From Salvelinus alpinus (taxonomy: Eukaryota; Chordata; Actinopteri; Salmoniformes; Salmonidae), in assembly GCF_045679555.1 (NCBI RefSeq), contig NC_092090.1, positions 26,933,202-26,997,201 on the forward strand: a stretch of DNA of 64,000 nt, in the 5' to 3' direction. Both the position numbers and the translations under genes were made by a program. Positions 47,701 through 59,353 of this stretch are shown here, piece after piece. Under the pieces are notes generated by a model. The model saw only the letters and a program-made list of their open reading frames with translations. It did no database searches and was not told where the DNA came from. How positions within the stretch are numbered: the stretch's first letter is position 1; each line of letters opens with the position of its first letter.

Positions 47701-50700
47701 CTCAATCTACACACAATACAAAACAGGTTTACATGTTTTTTGTGCAAATTGATTCAAAATAAAACTATCACATTTACATACGTATTCAGACCCTTTACTC
47801 AATACTTTGTTGAAGTACCTTTGGCAGCGATTACAGCCTCAGTTCTTCCTGGGTGTGATGCTACAAGCTTCGTACACCTGTATTTGGGGAGTTTCTCCCA
47901 TTCTCTGCAGATCCTCTCAAGCTTTGTCAGGTTTGATGGTGTCACTGCACAAATATTTTCAGGTCTCCAGAGATACTCTGGCTGGGCCACACAAGGACAG
48001 AGACTTGTCCCGAAGCCACTCCTGTGTTGTCTTGGCTGTGTGCCTTAGTGTCATTGTCCTGTTGGAAGGTGAACCTTTGTCCCAATCTGAGGTCCTGAGC
48101 GCTCTGGAGCAGGCTTTCATCAAGGACCTCTACTTTGCTCTGTTCATCTTTCCCTCGATCCTGACTAGTTTCCCAGTCCCTGCCTCTGGAAAAACATCTC
48201 CACAGCATGATGTCTGCCACCACCATGCTTCAATGTAGGGATGGTATTGGCCAAGTGAAGAATGGTGCCTGGTTTCCTCCAGACATGATGCTTGGCATTC
48301 AGGCCAAAAAGTTCAATCTTGATTTCAGCAGACCAGAGAAACTAATTGGTGGAGTGCTGCAGAGATGGTTGTCCTTCTGGAAGGTTCTCCCATCTCCAGA
48401 GGAGCTCTGTCAGCTTGACCATCGGGTTCTTGGTCACCTCCCTGACCAAGGCCCTTCTCCCCGATTTTCTGTTTGGCTGGGCGGTCATCTGCAGGAAGAG
48501 TCTTGGAACCACCCACCAAACTTCCATTTTAAGAATGGAGGACACTGTGTTCTTGGATCTTCAATGCTGCAGACATTTTCTTGGTACCCTTCCCCAGATC
48601 TATGCGTCGAAACAATCCTTTCTTTGAGCTCTACGGACAATTCCTTCGACTTCTTTTCACTTTTTCATTGAGGTATTGTGTGTAGTTATTTAATCAAGTT
48701 TAGATTAAGGCTGTAACGTAACAAAATGTGAAGGTTAAGGGATTTGAATTCTTTCTGAATGCACTGTATGGTGGTACATTGAAATGTGGTGTTTTAGTAC
48801 TGTTAGAATATTGCATAAATACCATGTTCTCTCCTGTACCACCATTTAGAGAGTGGTGTTTGATATCCCAGTCTTCCACCCACTAGTGGACCCTGTTTCA
48901 GGAGAGCTTGATGTCAGGAGAGCCTTCACCAAGTGGAGGTCAGTACATGGCTTCTATGCCCAGATCATTACATCCAAATGAATGAGGACGATTTAGAAAT
49001 GGGTGTTTGTCAGGTACATGTGGCTTGATATTTTTCCCGTTTAGTGTAAAGTCTGCTCCACCATGTACTAGTCACTACTACACAGCCTTACACATCCCAT
49101 GATAGGCTAAATGCAGTTACTACTTTTTGAGCTATGATGTTGTGTTTGATATGTGTGTTCTCTCAGGATGTTGTAGTTCTGGTGGTAAATAGTGATACAG
49201 TGCTGTCACAGAGTTGAACTGTGTGGGGGTGTCTGTAGTGTGCCTTGGTTAGAACTGGCATGCGTTACATCAAGGCCCATTCTTTACTCTGACTTCTGTT
49301 CCTCATGGCCTGTTTCTTCAGCTGGACAGTGACACAGCCTTGTAAGGTCTTCTCTTAAACCTCAGTCTCTATCAGCTGGAGGTGGATACCTTTTAATGAG
49401 TGGGGAAAGTTGTCCATGACATTCTCAATGGAAACCTGTCTGTCATTATGGTCTATTTGTCACACTTTGGCTGTGCACTACTGGTGTTTGAGCAGTGCTA
49501 CTGTTGGGTATTTCACTAGTCTGAGATGAACCTATGCACCATGGATTGCCTTTATGATATTTGTGTATTTACTGTGACTGGAGTTGTATTTGGTTTGCCA
49601 TTATGTTGAGATAATCATAAATGTCTCCCTGTGGACATGAAGGCGTAATCACAACCACATCTGGCAAGTCCTGATGTATGCACGCACGGTGTTCTACAAG
49701 ATCAACACTATGGAACCACTCAACCCAGAAGCTGCTGTGCTGTAAGTCTGTACTTGTTCACTTTCTCCTCAAAGCCTTCTCTTCCTCCTGTAGATGGATA
49801 CTGGGCCACGTGTACGTATGTGACCTGGGTCAGTTTATATAGGTCAACAAGCAAGCTAGTCTTTGTGCTCCTATTGTGTACCCTGAAACTTCAATTAATA
49901 GCCCACACATTTATTTGCTTCAATCACTGAACACAACCGGTGCTTATTAGAGACGGGCTTCTGTTTATTTGAGCCAGGTGTGTATTTCTTTAATGTACAC
50001 AGCTTTTGCACAAAATGTTGAAGACTACCAAACTTAATTGTGACCAGTATAAACATAAATCTATCGCAGATCATACACTCCCGATTTGGCACTCCGGCAC
50101 CATGGAGAGCTTGAATTTGACGTGTTTATTTTTTGGTGACGAGCAATGTTTTTAATGCACATGACTGGGATTATCAGAGCTGTGTCCATGGTAACTTCGT
50201 AAACAATTAATTTAGACCCATTGTTTATTTGCTGAAATGTGTGCCGATGCCCAGCTACTAAAAGGGACAGGCGGCTGTTTGAGACTTGCTGTTTAATTGA
50301 AATGTTGAGGTATTCTGTTAGGAGTAAAAAAAATCTTAGTTCCCTGACCTAATGAATTAGATTGTGTCCAGGTGGGGGCAATTATCACTCCACACTGTAT
50401 TGACTGGCAAATTGTTTGTATAATCATACTGTTTTTTTCAGGTACGACAAGGATGTGCAGTTGTTCAAAAGCAAGGTGATAGACAGCGTCAAACTATGCA
50501 ACAGTCACCTCTTCGACCAGCCCAAGATGGACGATCCTTATGCAATAAGGTTGGTAGTAGGAAATGCTCCTCATTCCTGGAATTCCTTTTCTCATTCTCA
50601 TAGCTCATGAACAATCTGAACATTCAGTCTTTTTTTATTTATTTTTTATTGACGCCAATAAGAAACCTGCAGCATATGAAAGGAGATGCAATAAATGGTT

Positions 50701-51146
50701 GAGAATTTTGTTTCTTTGTGTTTTTGTACTTATTTTTCCAGTTTCTCTTCATGGAACCCAGCGATCCACGACGAGGCGAAGGAACGGATGTTCACACATA
50801 AAGTGAGTTTTCTAAACCCCAGCAGTGTGCTTTTCAGACTTATGTAAAAGGACACAAAGCTCTGAGTCTGTCTGCTATGGTCCAAGGAGTCAGGTTCCCT
50901 CTGAGCTCACTCTCCCAAAAGAGGCTTGTTTTACCCCAATGAGAGCCAGCAGGGCTGTGATTGGTGAAGCTGCGTGAGCTGCCATTTGTTTCCATGGTGC
51001 TAGCTGACCAGTGTGGTAATGCGTGTCTGTTATTCTAGAGACGGCCTGAGGATCACCACAAGGGGCTGCAGGTGTCAGGACTGTCTTGGGTGAAGCCCGG
51101 ATCCACACAACCCTTTAGCAAAGATGACAACCCTCCCCAGAGCTGA
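44729..51146 (+). CDS. AKTIP: AKTIP (fused toes, FTS), E2-like adaptor protein
   Basis: Nine coding exons splice in phase to 296 residues (the human protein has 292): 44729-44776 (exon starts 44669), 46432-46643, 46979-47043, 47356-47456, 48850-48938, 49643-49741, 50442-50549, 50742-50802 and 51039-51146. All introns are GT-AG; the donor after 50549 (AG|GTTGGT) is weak. The start [10 protein letters not shown] has two residues more than the mammalian MNPFWSMS start. [10 protein letters not shown] lies at 41-50 and the UEV domain begins near Tyr74 ([14 protein letters not shown]). In [13 protein letters not shown], Glu161 stands where active E2 enzymes have the catalytic Cys, so it binds but cannot transfer ubiquitin. 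The family joins Hook and FHIP proteins in the FHF complex, which links dynein to vesicles, binds Akt and helps telomere replication. Introns hold an HpaI SINE, an hAT MITE, another SINE and a Tc1 element. Confidence 0.97.
45193..45428. mobile_element. hAT-type MITE, 236 bp, in AKTIP intron 2
   Basis: The ends are inverted repeats: GACGATACCAGTATCGCAAT on the left and, reverse-complemented, GACAATACCAGTATCGCGAT on the right. An identical 8-bp duplication, GTAGTGCT, flanks it at 45185-45192 and 45429-45436. Eight-base target duplications are the hallmark of the hAT superfamily. Confidence 0.85.
47062..47281 (-). mobile_element. tRNA-derived SINE in AKTIP intron 4
   Basis: Reverse-strand copy of the SINE at 35696. 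It shows the tail (TTAACTAGGCAAGTCAGTTA on the plus strand), the body GGACGACGCTGGGCCAATTG and the B-box complement GGATTCGAACC. It occupies most of the 312-bp intron 47044-47355. Confidence 0.9.
47609..48766 (-). mobile_element. Tc1/mariner element, internally deleted, in AKTIP intron 5
   Basis: The terminal repeats CAGTGCATTCGGAAATTATT and, at the right, TTTCTGAATGCACTG are flanked on both sides by an intact TA target duplication (47607-47608, 47767 region equivalent at 48767-48768). At 1158 bp it is about 400 bp shorter than the related element at 28104-29667. It is inserted antisense to AKTIP. Confidence 0.95.
47799..48545 (-). pseudogene. Tc1-like transposase, broken
   Basis: Minus-strand pieces in different frames: an N-terminal piece at 48545-48342 ([20 protein letters not shown]), a middle piece at 48226-47942 including FQQDND with the catalytic Asp, and a C-terminal piece at 47990-47799. 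The block with the first catalytic Asp and the Glu-containing NSIEHLW region are damaged or lost. It is not functional. Confidence 0.88.
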
Positions 51147-52210
51147 GCTGATCCTGCAGTCTGAGTCAGCAGCCACTAGCGGAAGATGCAGAGCAGAATG
51201 CCACGCCACAGACTAGCTTCAGCAGCCGTTCAGTCGTATGAATAGGAACTGAACAAGTTGAATGTACTTAATTTTACGTTGCAACACTTGCGCTCAGCTT
51301 TAAAAGCATTATAGGCATCTTGTGCTCAAACAGCTATAGAACTAAAAATGTGTATATTATGTAAGTAAATCAACAATGACAACTGGTTGTCTTAGTAACA
51401 CAGACTACAATGCAATCAGAGCTTTTTCCCTTTATTTTCTTCTCTGCTCTTTGCACATGCTTGGGTTTGGTCTATGAAGATAATCACTCAAAGCTGGTTG
51501 AAAGGTGAGAATAAAAATCAGCATTAATTATAGATATACTGTATGGGTGGACTATGGATTCATGACCGCTTGTTAAGGTGGGCTCAGGACAGTTATTGTT
51601 TATTATTGGGACTGAAGATGGACTCTAACCTTGGGTGTTCTTTTTCCCCCCAAACATATTTGACTGAAATCAAATTAGAGCAACACTACATTTTTTGGGC
51701 GAGGGAAATTTTGTTCTTTTGGATTACGGTTTAGTGTCTTATATTTCTCTTTACTGTGTAAACTATATGTAAACTATAGGTAAGATGGATAATATATATT
51801 GCAGACTGAGCAGCAGGCAAGTGTGGTTTTAATTAATATGCTAAGTTAAATAATCACATCCATCTTTACGTTGCTTTTAATTCTTTTTGAATGTTCTATT
51901 TACCCTTATTGAGCTTATTAAAGGTTTGTATAAATATAAAACATGTCTGCTGTGGGAATGGCAGCCCTCCACAGACAACATTGTTTTGCTCAAAGCTGTT
52001 GGATATTTGGCACAATTTATATTGCTGTGAAATGATGTAAACACATGCTGCCGTCTGGACTGTTGAATTTGGCAAAACAATGTGTACTTATACTTCTCAT
52101 TTTACCTTTCCTATATGGAACCCAAACCTCAGTCAACAGTTTGTGCTGTATAGGCAATGAGTTTCGAAAGCTTTTCTTTGAAAGGAAATAAACACGACAA
52201 TGCATATCAA
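51147..52210 (+). other. AKTIP: AKTIP 3' UTR region (predicted)
   Basis: AT-rich sequence after the AKTIP stop. AATAAA signals occur at 51510-51515 and 52188-52193, so short and long 3' UTRs are possible. The true end cannot be decided from sequence alone. Confidence 0.5.
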
Positions 52211-52227
52211 TGACTGTATATATATTT

Positions 52228-52405
52228 TTTATTTAGCCCCTTTAACTAGGCAAGTCTGTAAATAAGAATTTGTTCTTAACTATGATGGCCAAACTCGGAC
52301 GACGCTGGGTCAATTGTACGCTGTCCTATGGTACAACCTGGAATCGAACCAGGGCGTCTAGTGACGCCTCAAGCTCTGAGATGTAATGCCTTAGTCTGCT
52401 GCGAT
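52228..52405 (-). mobile_element. tRNA-derived SINE, degraded copy
   Basis: Reverse-strand copy of the SINE at 35696: tail CTTTAACTAGGCAAGTCTGT, body GGACGACGCTGGGTCAATTG and B-box complement GGAATCGAACCAGG. More diverged than the copy at 47062. It lies just after the distal AKTIP polyadenylation signal. Confidence 0.85.
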
Positions 52406-53640
52406 GTACATGTATGTTGTGATTTAGGTTTGAGGTAAGAACTGTTTTCATTGGACTAGCTGTGGCGATCTAAGTAGCCTTTATTCATCACATAAGGGTG
52501 TGTGGGTCATGTTGGATTTCCTCAAGGAGTGATTTAAACGGTAGATGGGTTACTAATGTTGGCTCTATAGACCAGGGGTATTCAACTCTTAAAGGCACTG
52601 CATGGTCAATCTGATGTCTGCATTGGTCATGTAGCATTTATGGTGATATGCCTCTTCAGAAGCCAGGGCATTCATACTTCTTGCGCTTTGTGGAACAGCC
52701 CAGAGCTGATGTCAAGGAAACGAGTTGTATTTAATACAGGACCCCCCCCCACACCTACCGTCAACCGATCATGTCAATGCGGAGCTATATGGAGCACACT
52801 TCATTGTTACAAAACTTGAGGCGCAGGGCAATGTGGTACAGAGCTCAACTTGGCCTCTACGTGACTCCAGAGACTCCGCAAATGCGTCACACCATCCATA
52901 TGGCGCCTTCAACCACATTTTCAGGTCAAGCATACATTTGCTCTTAGTAAATTAGCTGGAGAGGTTGATAACCAGGGGTGAACATACTAACGACGTTAGT
53001 GTTGAAAAATGTACTGACACGTTTGCTAAGACACAATTTATGCTTAATCTAAAAATGTGGTTGGAGGGTGTGACGCAGTTTCGAGGCCACCAGAGGCACG
53101 CAGAGGACAAAAAAGTTGATTAACTTTCCCCGGTAATACTTTCAGAAATGAAGGCATGTGCTTTGATTTAACTTTCAGATTAATAGAAAGGAGCGCATGT
53201 GTGAAAAATCTGGTTGGATCTCATAGATTGTAGAAAACCGTTTCACTATTTCTGGTCTCATGCTGTCATGCATAGATTTACGGTTCCACGTCAAGACCAT
53301 AGTGACTTGGTTTAGCAGTACAGTACTGTCAAGAGCCATTGGGGGTCACCACACACTAACGACAGGTTGCCATGTTATTTTCACACTATCTCGCCTGTCA
53401 GTCAACATTATTATCCGGGAGACTACAGGTTTGTGTAATCAAAGTAAAACCTCCGCGGATTGGCTTCAACCCTACCGCGGCCATCTTGTGTGTCATGCCT
53501 TTATAACCAATTTAGTCTAATATTTGTTATTTTATTTTACATATGAGGAGTTATGACACAAAATTGAATATGACATTTTGTCCATGTGGAACCGGCTCCA
53601 AATGTAATCTGAGATTATAAAAATTGAACGAGTCCTCAAC
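52406..53640. other. Non-coding stretch, nothing recognised
   Basis: No exon, RNA gene or clear repeat. Confidence 0.45.
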
Positions 53641-54620
53641 TGTCCAATCAGAGAGCAAGTAACTGATATGCAAATTGTGTCATCATCGATTCGTCACGTC
53701 AGCAGCAGTAGAACCGCTGTGGTCAACTAGTTAACTTCGCTCTTATAATTTTCAGTCAACGGATTTTGCTTCACTTCGGTAAGTAATAAAATAATTTTCT
53801 CGTCATAAATAGAAAGTATTGGCTCCACACAGAGATTTTAACTCTGGGAGCAAACTAATTCTAATGACAGAGACAGTGACGCTCAGCTGTGGTCACTAAC
53901 GTTACGTTAGCAGTGGGAATCCCGGTCTGAAAAGCGCCCAACTAGCTACAATATCAATCAAATGGCTCGCGGAACATTGTAAGTTATACCTTTTCCATAA
54001 TCGTTTCTCAGAGTTCGAAATATTGCGCTCGTGTTACTAAAGTTATTGACTGCGCTTCGTTATGGTGGTCCTGAACTGACAGCGACCCGCTGTGATGGTA
54101 CGAGCCTCGAGCCAGCTCTGCGTCGTTACCATGAATGTGCATGCAGAGGGTAAAGTGATATAAATCGGGAGTCTCAACGAAACTCGGTCGGGTCCATCAA
54201 CAACTGGTTTAATTGTCTGTGGTCAATCTATTGCATTGTTCCTAATGAATGACTGTCGACCCCCATCCAGCTCTTCCCTCTCCTACTCAGCAGAGGCGTC
54301 ACGACACCACTGAAGTCGAGAGGAGAGGGGCTTGGAAGGAAAGACAAGTGGGGACACGTGTACGATTCGAGTCTCGAGAAGAACAGATGGTGGGAAAAAA
54401 TCCCTAAGGCTTGGCACCTGTCTTTCAGATTCAGAAAGTTAAGATTCAGCTAATTTCTCTAACTAGGTAGCTAGTTACCTGTTGTGACAGGGAAACACAT
54501 CGAGTGCCAAGCAGCCTTTTACTAGGAGGTGCAGCAAGGCTATTGTGAAGATTCGATGCTCAGATAGCCACGAGCCATAGCTGCACTCAGAGGATGCTGA
54601 GGTTAGTGGCCATGACAGAC
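53641..54620 (+). promoter_or_regulatory. CpG-richer block, possible promoter and first exon of next gene
   Basis: CpG dinucleotides are much more frequent here than in the surrounding sequence. CGTCACGTCAG (CRE-like, about 53693-53703) and TTATAATTTT (about 53744) precede a strong donor TTCG|GTAAGTAA at 53778/53779. A second possible donor, CATT|GTAAGT at about 53977, follows an ATG at 53962 (ATGGCTCGCGGAACATT). No following exon was recognised in the window, so the gene is unknown. Confidence 0.4.
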
Positions 54621-55158
54621 TGGCTTCTTTTTATCATGGGTTCATTGTTACAGATTCTCGCTGTGCCACATAAACCAGGTGTGGTTAATTGAGGGATTCT
54701 AGAACCTATTCTAAAGTAAAATTCAACAATGCAATACGATACTTATTAACCTTTCTTACCTAGTAATAATACCGCTATTCTTGGGATTATTCCTATTTAG
54801 CGTCATTACAAACTGATTGATGATCATCATGGACGTCCGTTGCACGTAGATGTAGTTTGTGCAAATAATATTTTGATTCCTGAATCCATGGAGTGGGATC
54901 GTCGACAGACGACAGGTTTGTGAGTTTGGACAGTTTGATGCTACATTGTTTCTGTCTCTATTTCGTTGTTGTTGTTGTGGCTGCACTTGTTATATGTATT
55001 TTTTTGTTTAGGGTGCTTAGATAAGTCACCGGGACTCTGAAATTGACAACGCCTATTTGTTTGTTGTGTATAGTGGGTTGGCGATATCATGCTACTTTAG
55101 GCAAAGAGGCATAGACTCATGATAAACAAAGAAGCAAGCATCTTGCAGAGGTAGCTAG

Positions 55159-55266
55159 CCCACTGGGCACAGACTTCAATTCAACGGCTATTCAACGTTA
55201 GTTCAACGTAGTTTTATTGAAATGATGTGTAAACAACGTTGATTCAATCAATGTGTGACCAGTGGG
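55159..55266. mobile_element. MITE with CCCACTGG ends
   Basis: Inverted ends CCCACTGGGCACAGAC and, reverse-complemented from the right, CCCACTGGTCACACAT bound 108 bp. The interior contains paired CAACGTT motifs. This is a common salmonid repeat by recognition. Confidence 0.75.
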
Positions 55267-56784
55267 AGACTAAATGTAAGCAGGAAGCGCAGCACAAACA
55301 CGAATGCATTTATATTGCACAGACTTTGATGGGACCTGTTGAATGTGCTCTGGAATGGCCCTTGATCAGTTTTCTTGGAGAGTTAAATTAATCTCCATTG
55401 TTCAATGATGCTTTTTTAACTAAATAAAAGTTGATTCAGTTGGGGGTCTTTTGTTATTGGTGGGCCGGTTATTACCCAATACTTTGAGGGTAGAGCCTAC
55501 AGATAAACCAGCCAAACAAATAGTCTACATTCGATTTGGCTATGAATTATGTTTTACATTTTAAAGTGGGTTTCACTGTAGCTAAAACTTAACTCCAGAT
55601 ATTAACTAGAGCTAGTTTCACTGCAGATCTGGGTTCAACGTCATTCATAAAGACTTTCTAGACTGCATAAAGTCTTCATAAGAACTACATAGATGCTTCA
55701 CAAACCTAGCATTTATAAGCAAAGTCATAGCATACCTACTACATGCAATAAAAAACGCCTGAAACTAGATCCTGAAGATTCTGGTCTTGATGAGAATAAA
55801 ATAAATGTCTGGAGATGTTCCCTTCTGCACTGTTCAATCAATCTAGTAAATGTGAAGGAAGAGTTAAGATGGAGTGTCACCTTGTTAATGGAAGGGAAGT
55901 CGTGTCACAGGCTCTCTCTTCTATTTCCCCTGAAAACCGAAATTTACGGTTGTTGGCATCTCTGCTAAAGCTACACCCAAGGGTAGTGCTGAGCGATTAA
56001 CCAAAATAACTGATTGACAGACGTTTTTTTCTTCTTCGGTGAGCTTAATGCGCACATTGCACAGTTTCTCTAGAGATAAATCAGATCTAGCCTGAACTGT
56101 TCAATGTAGTAGGGAGTTTTTTCCAACAGGCCTATATTCTACATAGTTGAGTGCATAACATGTGGTAATTAACTACAATGACCATAATCCATTGCGCATC
56201 TACTAGTCCGGTCTGTGTTTCTTTTACGCCAGCTACTGTAGAGACAGAAGAATGCGCAATCGTGAGGTGATATAGAGAGCAGCTGTTGCTTTGTGCAGTA
56301 TCTCTACTTGAAAATACATGATCAAAGTGATTGATAGTTGGTATTCAGCAGTCATAAAGTATGTCTTATTTACTTTGAAGAACTACAAAATAGTGATTTT
56401 GTCAGACAGCATAGGTTGCAGCTCTATAGAGATGAGATGACTTGGAATGAAATATTAAAGTCATCAAATAAAACAAATGTAATATACACAATAAGCGATT
56501 TTTTTTTTTAAAGCAATGTGAATAAATTATGGATCGCCGTTTGGGTTTTTATGTCAAATTACACTATTTTACGTGTCAAATAAGCTTTTAATTTGACACG
56601 TCAAATAACAATTCTATTATAGAATGTTGTGTGTGCTGAATTTGCACGTGTAAGCCAAGTGCCACCATTACTGTCAAAGCTGTACAATACTGCGTTGGTA
56701 ATAAGGCATTATTTGTTTGACCGAATGAGAAAATATCTGTGTGAGCATTTGAAATTAGATCAGGATAAAAAATGTTTGCAAATA
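55267..56784. other. Non-coding stretch
   Basis: No gene. It includes a perfect 11-bp hairpin at 56571-56601. The GAGCGATTAACC motif near 55991 resembles a dispersed salmonid repeat, but I cannot set its limits. Confidence 0.4.
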
Positions 56785-58424
<1,640 letters not shown>

Positions 58425-58867
58425 TTTCTTAGATACAGACGTTATTAGAAACTTCTGGGTTAGCTAGCTAGCTTTAGCTTGGTACCTAGCTAGCACCAAT
58501 CCAACCAGCCTGAAAACAATGACCAGTAGAAACTGCAGTCATTTTCAATATTCTTAACCTCTAGTTAGTACTGATCCCGGATACGGGTTTGAAAATGATT
58601 AAGGAATCCTTGTTGTTCTCCTATTGAAATAACTAGCTAGCCAGCTACCGAACCCTGTTGCCCAAAACTAAAGTTATAAGCAGCCAGCTAGCTTAATCTG
58701 TTAACCTTGTACATTGTCACAAGTTATCCCATTCGCTTGAGCAGGCAGACAGGTCTGACTGACAGGTACATTGGTTCTCTAACCTGTTGTCTCTCTTTAT
58801 GCCTAAAGCATTTAGCCTACAGTATCCAACCATGCCTTCACCTCCATTGTTACTTGTATTTGTTCAA
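58425..58867. other. Non-coding gap
   Basis: GCTAGC-rich sequence without a recognised feature. Confidence 0.4.
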
Positions 58868-59353
58868 ATCAAAGTTTATTTGTCACGTGCGCAGAATACA
58901 ACAGGTGTAGACCTTACAGTGAAATGCTTACTTACAGGCTATAACCAATAGTGCGAAAAAAAGGTGTGTGTGTGTGTGTAGGTAAGTAAAGAAATAAAAC
59001 AACAGTAAAAATACATTTGAAAATAAGAGTAGCAAGGCTATATACAGACACCGGTAAGTCAGGCTTATTGAGGTAGTATGTACATGTAGGTATGGTTAAA
59101 GTGACTATGCATATATGATGAACAGAGAGTAGCAGTAGCGTAAAGAGGGGTTGACGGGTGGAGGGACACAATGCAGATAGCCCGGTTAGCCAATGTGCGG
59201 GAGCACTGGTTGTTCGGGCCAATTGAGGTAGTATGTAAATGAATGTATAGTTAAAGTGACAATGCATATAAGATAAACAGAGAGTAGCAGCAGCGTAAAA
59301 GAGGGGTTGGGGGGGTGGGGCACACAATGCAAATAGTCCGGGTAACCATTTGG

